This document shows, piece after piece, positions 1 through 11,050 of a stretch of 64,000 bases of DNA. The stretch covers positions 287,379-351,378 of the forward strand of contig CALJGI010000002.1 in the NCBI GenBank assembly GCA_938074045.1. Reading direction: 5' to 3'. The translations under genes and the position numbers were made by a program. The stretch comes from an uncultured Halieaceae bacterium. GTDB lineage: Bacteria > Pseudomonadota > Gammaproteobacteria > Pseudomonadales > Halieaceae. Numbering within the stretch: position 1 is the first letter of the stretch; every line of letters begins with the position of its first letter. The notes below the pieces were generated by a model. The model made no database searches and had not been told where the DNA came from. It saw nothing but the letters and a program-made list of their open reading frames with translations.

Positions 1-9
1 CCCGTATCA

Positions 10-579
10 TCAGGCGCGCGCCATGTAGCGACGGTCCTGAGTATTGATTCTGACCCTCTCGCCGCTCTCAAGGTATTCCGGAACCTGAACGATCAATCCC
101 GTGGCGAAGGTCGCTGGCTTGGTGCGTGCGCTGGCGGAAGCGCCCTTTATGCCCGGCGCAGTCTCAGTAATAGCCATAACAATCGATTGCGGCAGCTCTA
201 TGGCAACAGCCGCTCCATCTATTAGCATGGCGGTAATTCCCGTGAGTCCCTCCTCCAGAAAATCAATCTGGGCACCCAGATTTTCAGCATCCAGCCGATA
301 TTGCTCGTAGCTTTCCTCATCCATAAACACACAAACTTCGTCACCCTCGCGATAGGAAAACTGTACCGCTCGTCTAAGCAGATCAATATGACCAAGCTGA
401 TCATCACCTTTGAAGCTGTCCTCAAACTTTTGCCCGGTGGTCGCATGATTGAAACGAATTTTGTACAGGGTGTTGGCTCCCCGCGAAGATGGGGATTTGA
501 CATCTATCTGTCCCACCACGTAAGGCTCGCCGCGGAATTCAACAACCTGACCACGTTTGAGTTCACTTACTTTGGCCAT
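10..579 (-). CDS. efpL: Elongation factor P-like protein EfpL (YeiP)
   Basis: A 189-residue protein matching the EfpL/YeiP branch of the EF-P family, which helps ribosomes stalled at proline-rich and some other motifs. The tip loop of domain I reads SPSSRGANTLYK, with Arg33 where true EF-P has a modifiable lysine; that Arg tip and the conserved block ETAPGIKGASASARTKPAT in domain III are EfpL features. The length equals the family norm. The ATG at 579 has a G-rich stretch (GGGGGG) just upstream as a ribosome-binding site. It diverges from glpE. The call is secure; ordinary EF-P is the only alternative and the Arg tip argues against it. Confidence 0.95.
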   Translation of the reverse strand: MAKVSELKRGQVVEFRGEPYVVGQIDVKSPSSRGANTLYKIRFNHATTGQKFEDSFKGDDQLGHIDLLRRAVQFSYREGDEVCVFMDEESYEQYRLDAENLGAQIDFLEEGLTGITAMLIDGAAVAIELPQSIVMAITETAPGIKGASASARTKPATFATGLIVQVPEYLESGERVRINTQDRRYMARA

Positions 580-622
580 GTACCCCCCAGTATTCGATAT
601 CGATGGTAGCTAGACGCTCATA

Positions 623-653
623 TTGCAGCGGCGATCAAAATCGGGGCTATAAT
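623..653 (+). promoter_or_regulatory. Probable sigma-70 promoter of glpE
   Basis: A perfect -10 hexamer TATAAT lies at 648-653, with TTGCAG at 623-628 as a weak -35 (19-base spacer, longer than ideal). The -10 overlaps an ATG at 652 that would otherwise be the upstream start of the rhodanese gene. A transcript starting near 660 could not use that ATG, so the next in-frame ATG at 685 is preferred. Confidence 0.5.
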
Positions 654-684
654 GACGCTACCACCCGTAAACAGCAAGATACCC

Positions 685-987
685 ATGACCCCATTCACCG
701 TCATAGCGCCCGCCGCCGCCGAGCAACTGATAGCCGAGGAAAACGCCGCTCTTGTTGATATCAGAGATCCGGATGCCTACAGTGCCAGTCACATAGAAGG
801 GGCCATTCATCTCGACAATGCGGCACTCGCTGCATTCATTGAAGATACCGATAAAGACCGACCGCTGATTGTCTACTGTTACCATGGAATATCCAGCCAA
901 TCCGCGGCGGCATATCTGGCGGAGCGCGGCTTCCACGAGGTATACAGCGTGGAAGGCGGTTACGAATCCTGGCGCCTGCTAAAGTAG
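685..987 (+). CDS. glpE: Thiosulfate sulfurtransferase GlpE (single-domain rhodanese)
   Basis: A 100-residue single rhodanese domain. The active-site loop CYHGISS carries the catalytic cysteine that takes sulfur from thiosulfate and passes it to cyanide or thioredoxin-like acceptors. VDIRDPDAYSASHIEGA and the C-terminal YSVEGGYESWR are the usual rhodanese flanks and match E. coli GlpE closely. A start at 652 would add 11 residues, but that ATG lies inside a consensus -10 box; 685 brings the length near the usual ~105. It is a cytoplasmic protein, divergent from efpL, apparently monocistronic. Confidence 0.9.
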   Translation: MTPFTVIAPAAAEQLIAEENAALVDIRDPDAYSASHIEGAIHLDNAALAAFIEDTDKDRPLIVYCYHGISSQSAAAYLAERGFHEVYSVEGGYESWRLLK

Positions 988-1022
988 TACAACCTGTCAG
1001 GCAGGGGAATCAGTAACTCAAA

Positions 1023-2868
1023 TCAGGGCGGTGTACACACCACACATCGCGCGTACAAACCGGCTGGATCATTGAATTGTCGCAATAACATGCCCGCGGC
1101 CATTACCGGTTCCATCAGCTCTTTGTAACCAGACAACAAGCTCGTCTCCACGGACGGCAGAAAGCCACGCTGTGCCAATTCGCCCGCCAGTCCCTGGAGA
1201 AACTGCTCACGCGGTGATAGCGGTTGGCGGATAAATCGATAGGCATCTCGCGGCACGCCGGCCAGGTCTGCTGCAGCGGCGATGGCGGCATCAAATCCTC
1301 CAAGATGGTCCACCAATCCCAGTTCCAGTGCTTTCTCTCCCGACCAGACCCGGCCTTCGGCGGCAGCAGCAACCTCCGCCTCTGACATATCGCGACCAGC
1401 CATCACATAACTTACAAAGTTGGAATAAAGATGATCGACATGACGCTGCAGAATGTTTGTAACCGGGGGTGCAAGACTGCGATCCACCCGCAATGCACCG
1501 GCCAGCGGTGTGGTGGCCACTCCGTCTGTGTGAATTCCAACCGCCGCGAGTGATCGTTCGACCGTGGGAATCGATGACCACACACCGATAGACCCTGTCA
1601 GAGTCGTCGGCATCGCCCAGATCTGATCCGCGTCCATGGCAATCCAATACCCACCGGATGCTGCGACCGCTCCCATTGATGCCACCACGGGTATCCCTTC
1701 CGCCCGCGTATTGAGAATTTCCTGCCGCACAACTTCCGATGCGAAGGCGCTACCGCCACCACTGTCTATGCGCAGCACCAGAGCGGCAATATTTTCGTCT
1801 GCACGGGCGTCTCTGATCAGTCCCGCCAGGGTATCGCCACCGATCATCCCCGCGGGCTGCTCGCCGTCCACGATTACACCACTAGCAACGATTACCCCAA
1901 CCTCATCACCCCCTGATGCGGCATAGCCGGAGAATCCGTTGCGTCCGAGATAGCGGTCAAATTCAATCGCGCGAAAGCCGCTCTCCCGGTCGCTCGCCCC
2001 CACGATATCGATGAGATGTTCCATCATGCCAGTGCGTGTCAGCAGCTTATCCACAAGCCCGGTGGCAAGAGCCATCTGGGCATAGTCTCCGTTGGTTTCT
2101 CTACTGAGCTCGTCATAACTGGTGATGTAGTCATCAATCGCGCCGGGATTCAGGGAGCGATTCTGTTCAACGGCTCCTGTATATTGCTGCCAAAGGGCAT
2201 TGAGCCAAGCCAGATTGATCGCGCGATTACTGTCTGACATGTCATTGCGCAGAAATGGCTCCATGGCATCTTTATTCTCACCGGCGACAAAAACATTGAC
2301 GTCGACTTTTACCTTTTCCAACGCGTCTTTGAAGTAACTACGATAGCTGGAATAGCCCTCCAGAAATAATCCACCATGAGAGTTTAGATAAACTTCATCG
2401 GCATAACTGGCGAGAAGGTACTGATCCTGACTCATATAGTCACCGATTGAGAGAACCGGTTTTCCAGACAGTTTGAAGGCTTCGATAGCCTCACCGATTT
2501 CAAGTGACTTGGTGATGCCTACGTAACGTAAACGATCGAGTTGCATCACCACGGCAGAGATAGCCGGATCCTCTGCTGCTGCAGCAAGAGCGTCGAGAAT
2601 ATCGGTGAACAGCACTTCCTGCTCAGCCACGCTATTGCCCCCCAACAGCAATTCGACGGGGTCGCGAAATGTACGCTCCTCCACCACAACGCCAACCGGG
2701 TTAATTAAAAGAGCGGTATTGTCCTCAACCGGATCCGGGCTGCCGCCACTGAGTGCAATCACGACCAACAGGACAACCAGCAGAAAAAGCAGATTGGACA
2801 AGCTCACCCGCAGCCAGGTCAGGCCGCGCCAGAATCCAGAAAACAGCCTTCCCAAAACGCCTTGCGAT

Positions 2869-2876
<8 letters not shown>
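1023..2876 (-). CDS. sppA: Signal peptide peptidase SppA (protease IV, 67 kDa type)
   Basis: A 617-residue inner-membrane serine protease that digests cleaved signal peptides. A membrane segment (about residues 27-44) is followed by two tandem SppA/ClpP-like domains. The catalytic Ser/Lys pair is visible: Lys202 in AGENKDAMEPF of the first domain and Ser407 in GAVAASGGYW of the second. This pairing identifies the long two-domain form rather than the short SohB/SppA36 type. I chose ATG 2876 over the GTG at 2879. The start overlaps the end of the DUF2069 gene by 8 bases, so it is probably the last gene of an arsC-wrbA-DUF2069-sppA operon. Confidence 0.93.
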
Positions 2877-4261
<1,385 letters not shown>

Positions 4262-4388
4262 GTTATAACCAGAGGATGGGTGCCGAGGAGCGGAGTATAT
4301 CCCCGGGCCAGTCATCGGCAAAGCAGGCCCGGCTGACAATTTCGTGCGATAATTGCATTCGCAAAAATGGAGGCCCCGGATATTGAAG

Positions 4389-5624
4389 ATGGATATCAGC
4401 GCAAACCTGAATGAAGCCCGCAGCTTTTTAAGCTATCTTTGGCGGCGCTATAATGAAGATGGCTGCATTCACAGGGCCGCCGCCCTCACCTACATGAGCC
4501 TGTTTGCACTGGTCCCGCTCATGACTGTTATTTACGCCGTTGCCGCCATGGTGCCCGCGTTCAATGCGGTGGGTGACCAGATTCAAAGCTACCTGTTTAA
4601 CAACCTTGTACCAACCCGAGGCGCTGAAATTCAGGCGTATATGGTCAAATTCTCTGAGCAGGCCAAAAACCTGACCGGCGCTGGCATCAGTTTTCTGATA
4701 GTCACCGCCATTTTGATGTTGCGCAGCATCGAGAACACCTTTAACACTATATGGCGCACCGAGCGCGCCCGCAGCGGGGCGGCCGCTTTTATGCTGTACT
4801 GGGCTGTCCTCAGTCTCGCGCCACTGTCAGTCGGCGTCGCGCTAGGCATCACCACCTATCTGGCATCCCTCACCGTTTTCTTCGATGGCATAGATGTACT
4901 GGGTGCCGGTTCTGCGCTATTGTCCATGGTACCCACCGCACTGGGTATCGCGGTCAGTACGCTGGTCTATATCACCGTTCCAAACTGCCGGGTACCGTTT
5001 TTTCACGCTTTGATCGGCAGTGTTGTCGTTATCGGGTTATTCCAGATCGCACAGGCACTCTTTACGCTTGTCGTGGTCGGTTCCAGCTACGCGTTTATTT
5101 ATGGTGCCTTTGCAGCTCTACCCCTGTTTTTGCTGTGGCTGAATCTCACTTGGCAGATTGTTCTTTTCGGCGGCATTCTGGTGCACGCTCTGTCAGCATA
5201 TCAACGCGAAAAGGCCGGTAGTCAGCCGCTTATTGTCGAAGCGCTGGCATTGCTTCATCTGTTCTGGGAGAGGCAAAAGAAGGGCAAAGGCGTTCGTGAA
5301 CAAAATTTATTGCACGACACCGTACCAGGTCTGGGTGGCGTTCTTCATGCCGGCCATTGGGATACGCTGCGCGAACGGCTGCTCGGGGCCAGAATCATCA
5401 TGCGCGCCGAGGGAGGCGAATTGTTCCTGGCCCGTGATCTTGACAACCTGACTCTCTGGCAACTACAGCGGCACCTGGAAACACAGACCTCCCAACTTCC
5501 CGCACCCTCGGAGGTAAGAGCGGAGTGGCTGGAGGCAGCACTGATCCTGCTTAACAAAGAGCAATCACAAAAGCGCGATTTGCTCAATCTAAGCCTGCCA
5601 CAATTATTTGAAGGTTCTTCATGA
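4389..5624 (+). CDS. yihY: YihY/BrkB family inner-membrane protein (UPF0761)
   Basis: About 411 residues. The N-terminal ~280 carry six hydrophobic segments with family motifs such as AAALTYMSLFALVPL; the C-terminal ~130 residues are a soluble tail resembling the winged-helix-like tail of long YihY members. The family was once mislabelled ribonuclease BN; its function is unsettled. ATG 4389 is given, but a TTG at 4383 sits at better spacing from GGAGG (4369-4373). It overlaps the next gene as ATGA and starts opposite arsC. Confidence 0.85.
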   Translation: MDISANLNEARSFLSYLWRRYNEDGCIHRAAALTYMSLFALVPLMTVIYAVAAMVPAFNAVGDQIQSYLFNNLVPTRGAEIQAYMVKFSEQAKNLTGAGISFLIVTAILMLRSIENTFNTIWRTERARSGAAAFMLYWAVLSLAPLSVGVALGITTYLASLTVFFDGIDVLGAGSALLSMVPTALGIAVSTLVYITVPNCRVPFFHALIGSVVVIGLFQIAQALFTLVVVGSSYAFIYGAFAALPLFLLWLNLTWQIVLFGGILVHALSAYQREKAGSQPLIVEALALLHLFWERQKKGKGVREQNLLHDTVPGLGGVLHAGHWDTLRERLLGARIIMRAEGGELFLARDLDNLTLWQLQRHLETQTSQLPAPSEVRAEWLEAALILLNKEQSQKRDLLNLSLPQLFEGSS

Positions 5625-6073
5625 TCAATGTATTTCGGCCGATGGGATGGCTGATCATTACTCTATTGCTGATGTCCTGCAGCGCCGACCACCCGGACGC
5701 TACCAAAGTGTTACCGTCACAAGGCAGCTCCCAGGGCGAAACCAGGGTCATCAACTACTGGGCGATCTGGTGCGCACCTTGCCGGGAGGAGATTCCCGAA
5801 CTCAATGCGCTGGCACGGGAAAACGTTGGGAAAATTGCTGTACAGGCGGTTAATTTCGACAATGTTTCGGGCGACGAACTGAGGCAGCAAGCTGCCAAGC
5901 TCGGCATTCAATTCGAGCTGCTTGAGACCGACCCCGGACCGGCCTTGGGGATAGCTCGCCCCACCGTACTGCCGACAACACTGATTGTATCTGCCGAGAA
6001 TGAGCTCATGCACAGATTGATAGGCCCTCAAACGCAGGAGACATTGTCTGCCTATCTGGAGACGGGTTCATGA
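5621..6073 (+). CDS. TlpA/ResA-like thioredoxin lipoprotein
   Basis: A 150-residue exported thiol-disulfide protein. The N-terminal hydrophobic segment ends in a lipobox (LLMSC, Cys20), so it is probably membrane-anchored facing the periplasm. The redox motif is WCAPC (Cys51, Cys54), followed by the cis-proline region [11 protein letters not shown]. Relatives reduce periplasmic disulfides, for example in cytochrome c maturation, but the client here is unknown. It overlaps the genes on both sides by 4 bases, so it is translated with yihY and the nitroreductase. Confidence 0.85.
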   Translation: MINVFRPMGWLIITLLLMSCSADHPDATKVLPSQGSSQGETRVINYWAIWCAPCREEIPELNALARENVGKIAVQAVNFDNVSGDELRQQAAKLGIQFELLETDPGPALGIARPTVLPTTLIVSAENELMHRLIGPQTQETLSAYLETGS

Positions 6074-6750
6074 GCAAGATGGACGCATATACCTTTATCG
6101 ACCTGGAAAATTACGTCCGCCATAACGAATCCGAGATGGCGGATCGGGCCAAGGCCTTTTATCAACAGGTGAAAACACGAAGAACGATTCGTGATTTCAG
6201 TCCGGAAAGAGTACCACGACAGATTATCGAGGATTGTATCAGGGCTGCCGGCACAGCTCCCAGTGGCGCAAACAGGCAACCCTGGCATTTTGCCGTAATC
6301 CAGAGTCCTGAGCTGAAGCAAAAGATTCGCAGCGGTGCGGAGGCAGAGGAACGCGAGTTCTACGAGCGCCGTGCACCCCAGGACTGGCTGGATGCTCTAG
6401 CCCCCCTGGGCACCGATGAAAACAAGCCTTTTCTGGAGTTGGCGCCCTACCTCATTGTTATCTTCGGTCAAAAATTTGAACTTGATGAGCACGGAACCAA
6501 GCATAAAAATTACTATGTCCCTGAGTCGGTGGGAATAGCAACGGGAATTCTGATTACAGCCTTACACAATGCAGGACTGGTCACTCTCACGCACACTCCC
6601 TCGCCCATGCGTTTTCTCAACGAGTTGTGCGGCCGACCCGTCACGGAAAAACCGGAAATGATACTGGTCGTTGGTTACCCGACAAAAGACGCACAGGTAC
6701 CGGATATCTCGCGCAAGGATCTGGGGGAAATCGCGAGCTTCCACGCCTAG
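6070..6750 (+). CDS. Nitroreductase-fold flavoprotein of the iodotyrosine deiodinase (IYD) type
   Basis: A 226-residue FMN enzyme. RTIRDF (residues 38-43) and [15 protein letters not shown] bind FMN; the C-terminal [15 protein letters not shown] is typical of the IYD branch. Compared from memory with mammalian iodotyrosine deiodinase, the three residues that grip the amino-acid part of halotyrosine line up with correct spacing: Glu94, Tyr98 and Lys119. Bacterial IYD homologues remove iodine or bromine from tyrosines reductively. It follows a periplasmic thioredoxin gene with a 4-base overlap. A general nitroreductase is the alternative; the triad makes IYD more likely. Confidence 0.8.
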   Translation: MSKMDAYTFIDLENYVRHNESEMADRAKAFYQQVKTRRTIRDFSPERVPRQIIEDCIRAAGTAPSGANRQPWHFAVIQSPELKQKIRSGAEAEEREFYERRAPQDWLDALAPLGTDENKPFLELAPYLIVIFGQKFELDEHGTKHKNYYVPESVGIATGILITALHNAGLVTLTHTPSPMRFLNELCGRPVTEKPEMILVVGYPTKDAQVPDISRKDLGEIASFHA

Positions 6751-6758
6751 CACTCTGG

Positions 6759-7325
6759 TCAAGCCCGGGGCAGAGTCACCCCGGTCTGACCCTGGTACTT
6801 ACCTCCCCTGTCCCGGTACGAGACTTCACACACTTCGTCAGATTCGAAAAACAACATCTGGGCGACACCCTCATTGGCATATATCTTGGCCGGCAGGGTT
6901 GTTGTGTTGGAGAATTCCAGGGTTACGTGCCCTTCCCATTCTGGCTCCAGGGGTGTCACATTGACGATAATTCCACACCGCGCATAAGTGGATTTCCCCA
7001 GACAGATGGTCAGAACATTGCGTGGAATACGAAAATATTCCACGGTGTGAGCGAGTGCAAAACTGTTGGGAGGGATAATACAAACATCGCCCTGCACATT
7101 CACGAAACTGTTCTCGTCAAAATTTTTGGGGTCCACTGTAGCCGAATGAATATTGGTGAACACCTTGAAGCTGTCGGCACAGCGAACGTCATAACCATAG
7201 CTGGATGTGCCGTAGGAAATCACACGTCCCGCCCCTTCATCCCGGATCTGGTCTGCAACAAAAGGCTCTATCATGCCTTCCTTTTCCGCCATACGCCGGA
7301 TCCATTTGTCAGCCTTGATGCTCAT
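6759..7325 (-). CDS. dcd: dCTP deaminase
   Basis: A 188-residue enzyme that deaminates dCTP to dUTP, feeding dTMP synthesis. Recognisable blocks are [14 protein letters not shown] near residue 40, [28 protein letters not shown] with the catalytic Glu, and the nucleotide-closing C-terminus [10 protein letters not shown]. Length matches the family (about 190). The ATG at 7325 needs no adjustment. It lies downstream of apbC on the same strand with a 37-base gap, the order I recall from pseudomonads. It converges on the IYD-like gene with only 8 bases between. Confidence 0.97.
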   Translation of the reverse strand: MSIKADKWIRRMAEKEGMIEPFVADQIRDEGAGRVISYGTSSYGYDVRCADSFKVFTNIHSATVDPKNFDENSFVNVQGDVCIIPPNSFALAHTVEYFRIPRNVLTICLGKSTYARCGIIVNVTPLEPEWEGHVTLEFSNTTTLPAKIYANEGVAQMLFFESDEVCEVSYRDRGGKYQGQTGVTLPRA

Positions 7326-7362
7326 TCACACTCCCACCTTCGGTTGTATTCGAGTCAATCGA

Positions 7363-8169
7363 TCAATCATCACTTATGTTGATTTCTGGCATGCTCACCG
7401 CAGGGTTGGCATCCAGCAGGGTCGCTACCCGCCGCGCAATAGCTCTGAACTGAGCGGTCACAGGGCTGTCGGGTTCCGCCGCAACTGTGGGTGTACCACC
7501 ATCTACCTGCTCGCGAATGGATCGAGCCAGCGGCAGTGAACCCAATAACTCAACCCCGTATTCTGCGGCTATGCGCTCTCCTCCATCCTGACCAAATAGA
7601 TGTTCCTCATGCCCACATTGGGAGCAATGATGTACCGCCATATTCTCAACAATCCCCAATATGGGCACATTAACTTTGCCGAACATTTCAATGGCCTTGC
7701 GGGCATCAATGAGGGCGATATCCTGGGGGGTCGTCACAATAACAGCGCCCGCAACAGCAGCCTTTTGTGTCAGGGTGAGCTGTATATCACCGGTGCCGGG
7801 TGGTAAATCGATCACCAGATAGTCAAGATTGTCCCAGCGCGTCTGTTCGAGCAGTTGTTGCAGCGCCCCTCCCGCCATGGGTCCTCTCCAGGCCATTGGC
7901 GTGCGGTCCGTCACCAGGTACCCCAATGACATTGTCTGCAGACCGTGTGCCCTCACCGGTGCCAGAAACTGTTCATCGACCTGTTCTGGTCGGGTACCCT
8001 CTGCCACACCAAGCATAAGTGGCTGGCTGGGGCCATAAATATCGGCATCAAGCAGACCTACCCGCGCACCCTCTGCCTGTAATGCCAGCGCCAGGTTCAC
8101 TGAAGTGGTGGATTTGCCCACACCCCCCTTGCCGGAAGCGACCGCGATAATGTGCCTGATTTCACTCAT
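7363..8169 (-). CDS. apbC: Iron-sulfur cluster carrier ApbC/Mrp, short form
   Basis: A 268-residue P-loop ATPase that carries 4Fe-4S clusters to apoproteins. The deviant Walker A is SGKGGVGKSTTSVNLA (from residue 12) and the cluster-binding pair is CSQC in HHCSQCGHEEHLFG. E. coli Mrp is about 370 residues with an N-terminal MIP18/DUF59 domain; this protein begins at the ATPase domain and I see no such domain upstream. It diverges from metG across a 130-base region holding promoter-like elements, and dcd follows it. Confidence 0.93.
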   Translation of the reverse strand: MSEIRHIIAVASGKGGVGKSTTSVNLALALQAEGARVGLLDADIYGPSQPLMLGVAEGTRPEQVDEQFLAPVRAHGLQTMSLGYLVTDRTPMAWRGPMAGGALQQLLEQTRWDNLDYLVIDLPPGTGDIQLTLTQKAAVAGAVIVTTPQDIALIDARKAIEMFGKVNVPILGIVENMAVHHCSQCGHEEHLFGQDGGERIAAEYGVELLGSLPLARSIREQVDGGTPTVAAEPDSPVTAQFRAIARRVATLLDANPAVSMPEINISDD

Positions 8170-8234
8170 GGGTATTCTCGATATATGAAGGCGGCACAGT
8201 ATAAGGATTCACGTCCTGCGCGGCCACACCCGCC

Positions 8235-8263
8235 GTGAAATATGCTGACAAAACCGCTATAGT
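8235..8263 (+). promoter_or_regulatory. Candidate sigma-70 promoter of metG
   Basis: GTGAAA at 8235-8240 and TATAGT at 8258-8263 are separated by 17 bases; each matches the consensus at four and five of six positions respectively. Transcription would start near 8270, about 30 bases before the metG ATG. Confidence 0.5.
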
Positions 8264-8299
8264 AGCCGGCCTTTTCGCCAGCCCCGGATTTCAAGCACG

Positions 8300-10327
8300 A
8301 TGACCGCGACCAGCAAGCGCAAGATACTGGTGACCAGTGCCCTGCCCTACGCCAATGGACCCCTCCACCTGGGGCATATGCTGGAGCAGGTGCAGACGGA
8401 TATCTGGGTACGCTACCAGCGGCTGCGTGGTAACGATTGCCTGTACGTTTGTGCCGATGACGCGCATGGTACGGCCATTATGCTCAGCGCCGAAGAGCAG
8501 GGCATAAGTCCCGAAGATCAGATAGCCCTCATGAAGGCTGGGCACGAGGCGGATAGCGAGGGCTTCCTGATCGATTTTGACAATTTCTATTCGACCCATA
8601 GCGAGGAGAATCGTCAATTCAGCGAATCAATCTATTTGCGTCTGCGGGACAACGGCCATATTGCCGAGCGAGAGATTATCCAGGCTTATGATCCAGCCCG
8701 GGAAATGTTTCTGGCGGAGCGCTTTATCAAGGGCACCTGTCCACGTTGCGGAACCGCTGATCAGTATGGTGATAACTGCGAGGCTTGCGGAGCGACCTAC
8801 ACTCCGGCAGAACTGATATCACCACGCTCGGTGATTTCCGGTGTCGCTCCCATCGATCGCGCTTCGGTGCACTATTTTTTCACCCTGTCCAACTTCCATG
8901 ACATGCTCCTGCAATGGACCCGCAGTGGAACGCTGCAGGAACAGGTGGCCAACAAGCTCGGTGAATGGTTGGAAATGGGGCTCCAGGATTGGGATATCAG
9001 CCGTGACGCGCCCTATTTTGGCTTTGAGATCCCTGATGCCCCGGGTAAGTTTTTCTATGTCTGGCTGGATGCTCCCATTGGCTATATGGCCAGTTTTGCC
9101 CAACTATGCGAACGCCGTGGCCTGGAATTTGACAGTTACTGGTGCAGAGATTCTGAAGCCGAGCTCTACCATTTTATAGGCAAGGACATCATCAATTTTC
9201 ATGGTCTGTTCTGGCCGGCCATGCTGGATTCTGCCGGCTATCGCAAACCGACAGGCATCCACGTGCATGGATTTCTTACGATCAATGGTAAAAAGATGTC
9301 GAAATCCCGCGGCACATTTATCAATGCCAGCACTTATCTCGAGCATCTTGATCCCGAGTATCTGCGCTACTACTTTGCGGCGAAGCTGACCAACACCGTC
9401 GACGACATAGACCTGAACCTCGAAGATTTTGTACAACGAGTCAACAGTGACGTGGTTGGCAAGGTAGTGAACATCGCCAGTCGCTGTGCGGGATTCATTC
9501 GCAAGCGCCACAACAACCAACTGGCCGCCGATTGTACAGAGCCGGAATTGCTGCAACAGTTTGTCGCTGCGGGTGACGCCATTGGCGAACTCTACGAGAC
9601 CAGGGAATTCGGCCGCGCGGTCCGGGAAATCATGGCCCTGGCTGATCGCGCCAACCAGTATATTGACGAACACAAACCCTGGGTGCTGGCACGTGAGCCC
9701 GGCAATGAACAGGCTGTACAGGATTGTTGTTCGGTAGGCATTAACCTTTTCCGCATCCTCGTGACGTACCTCAAGCCGATTCTTCCCGCGCTCGCAGCAC
9801 GTAGCGAAAACTTTCTCAACCTCACCCTGGAATGGGAAAATCGCGGTGACACACTGCGTTCTCACACGTTACAGGATTTCACACCACTGATGACCCGGAT
9901 TGATCCCGACAAGGTCGCGGCCATGGTTGAGGCCGCACGCCAGCCCACGCCTGCAGAAAAGGAGCCCGCCGAAAAGAGTGCAGAGGAACAGAATGACGCG
10001 GCTTTCATCAGTTTTGAGGATTTTGCGCGCATTGATCTGCGGGTCGCAGAAATTCTGAGTGCTGAAGCTGTAGAGGGCGCCGACCGATTACTACGGTTGA
10101 GACTGTCACTGGGTGACAGTGAACGTGAGGTTTTATCCGGCATTAAATCAGCCTACAGCCCCGAGGAACTGGTGGGCAAACTGGCAGTCGTAGTAGCCAA
10201 CCTGGCACCCAGGAAAATGAAGTTTGGTGTGTCGGAGGGTATGGTTCTGGCAGCTGGACCTGGCGGCCAAGATATATGGCTGATTGAGGCCGGACAGGGT
10301 GCCAAGCCGGGTATGCGGGTCAAATAA
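8300..10327 (+). CDS. metG: Methionyl-tRNA synthetase
   Basis: A 675-residue class I aminoacyl-tRNA synthetase that charges tRNA-Met. HLGH (23-26) is the HIGH motif and KMSKS (332-336) the second ATP-site signature. A zinc knuckle CPRCG...CEACG occurs near residue 150. The C-terminal ~110 residues (from [14 protein letters not shown]) form the Trbp111-like tRNA-binding domain that makes the enzyme dimeric; an acidic, low-complexity linker (about residues 550-570) joins it. Length equals the E. coli enzyme. The start ATG follows a candidate promoter; divergent from apbC. Confidence 0.98.
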   Translation: MTATSKRKILVTSALPYANGPLHLGHMLEQVQTDIWVRYQRLRGNDCLYVCADDAHGTAIMLSAEEQGISPEDQIALMKAGHEADSEGFLIDFDNFYSTHSEENRQFSESIYLRLRDNGHIAEREIIQAYDPAREMFLAERFIKGTCPRCGTADQYGDNCEACGATYTPAELISPRSVISGVAPIDRASVHYFFTLSNFHDMLLQWTRSGTLQEQVANKLGEWLEMGLQDWDISRDAPYFGFEIPDAPGKFFYVWLDAPIGYMASFAQLCERRGLEFDSYWCRDSEAELYHFIGKDIINFHGLFWPAMLDSAGYRKPTGIHVHGFLTINGKKMSKSRGTFINASTYLEHLDPEYLRYYFAAKLTNTVDDIDLNLEDFVQRVNSDVVGKVVNIASRCAGFIRKRHNNQLAADCTEPELLQQFVAAGDAIGELYETREFGRAVREIMALADRANQYIDEHKPWVLAREPGNEQAVQDCCSVGINLFRILVTYLKPILPALAARSENFLNLTLEWENRGDTLRSHTLQDFTPLMTRIDPDKVAAMVEAARQPTPAEKEPAEKSAEEQNDAAFISFEDFARIDLRVAEILSAEAVEGADRLLRLRLSLGDSEREVLSGIKSAYSPEELVGKLAVVVANLAPRKMKFGVSEGMVLAAGPGGQDIWLIEAGQGAKPGMRVK

Positions 10328-10350
10328 GATCTGTGTTAGAGTTCCGGGCG

Positions 10351-10440
10351 CAGTATAATTCGCCCCGGCACCATGACTCAGCTGTTGCGCCAGTAATAGT
10401 GCAGCAATACAATATACCTACCACCTATTAGGTAATAGTA
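10351..10440 (+). promoter_or_regulatory. Upstream region of the rsx operon: -10 box, direct repeats and a palindrome
   Basis: The 142 bases between metG and rsxA hold a perfect TATAAT (10354-10359) without a clear -35, lying inside a GC-rich imperfect hairpin. Further down are an 8-base direct repeat GTAATAGT at 10393-10400 and 10432-10439, and the 11-base palindrome ACCTATTAGGT at 10423-10433. The palindrome and repeats look like a regulator site or attenuating leader for rsxA, but I recognise no known operator (no SoxR-type box). Confidence 0.35.
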
Positions 10441-10469
10441 GAACCCGTTTCCGAGGCAGAACCGGCCCC

Positions 10470-11048
10470 ATGTTGACAGATTATTCCGTCCTCCTGATCA
10501 GCGCGATCCTGGTCAATAATTTTGTCCTGGTACAATTCCTGGGCCTGTGCCCCTTTATGGGAGTCTCCAACAAACTGGAAACGGCTATGGGTATGTCCAT
10601 GGCAACCACCTTTGTGTTGACGCTGGCTTCCGCCTGCAGCCACCTCACCTACAACTACCTGCTGCAACCGCTGGGGCTGGATTACCTGCGCACCATCTCG
10701 TTCATTCTAGTGATCGCCGTCGTGGTGCAGTTCACTGAAATGGTCGTGCGCAAGAGCAGTCCGCTGCTGCACCGGGTGCTAGGGGTCTATCTGCCGCTGA
10801 TTACGACTAACTGCGCGGTTCTTGGAGTTGCTCTGCTAAACCTGAATAAGGAACATAACTTTCTGCAATCTCTGGTGTACGGCTTCGGTGCCGCACTCGG
10901 GTTTTCGCTGGTATTGGTACTGTTTGCCGCCATGCGCGAACGACTTGCTGTTGCTGATGTTCCCGAACCCTTCCACGGTGCTGCCATCGGCATGGTAACC
11001 GCCGGTCTTATGTCGCTCGCATTTATGGGCTTCGCAGGCATTGTTTGA
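10470..11048 (+). CDS. rsxA: Electron transport complex subunit RsxA (RnfA)
   Basis: A 192-residue integral membrane subunit of the Rsx/Rnf complex with six hydrophobic helices. [19 protein letters not shown] and [17 protein letters not shown] are the conserved half-repeats shared with RsxE and NqrD/E; the cysteines in them hold an Fe-S centre in related complexes. It is the first gene of a six-gene operon ABCDGE. In E. coli this complex keeps SoxR reduced; in other bacteria it couples ferredoxin and NAD to ion transport. Confidence 0.97.
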   Translation: MLTDYSVLLISAILVNNFVLVQFLGLCPFMGVSNKLETAMGMSMATTFVLTLASACSHLTYNYLLQPLGLDYLRTISFILVIAVVVQFTEMVVRKSSPLLHRVLGVYLPLITTNCAVLGVALLNLNKEHNFLQSLVYGFGAALGFSLVLVLFAAMRERLAVADVPEPFHGAAIGMVTAGLMSLAFMGFAGIV

Positions 11049-11050
11049 TC

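Noticed and set aside
6627..7382. A 251-residue plus-strand frame over dcd
   Set aside because: Antisense to dcd and the end of the nitroreductase gene; composition is that of a shadow frame.
9104..9865. A 253-residue minus-strand frame inside metG
   Set aside because: Shadow of metG; its sequence has no family features and metG motifs in the sense frame are complete.
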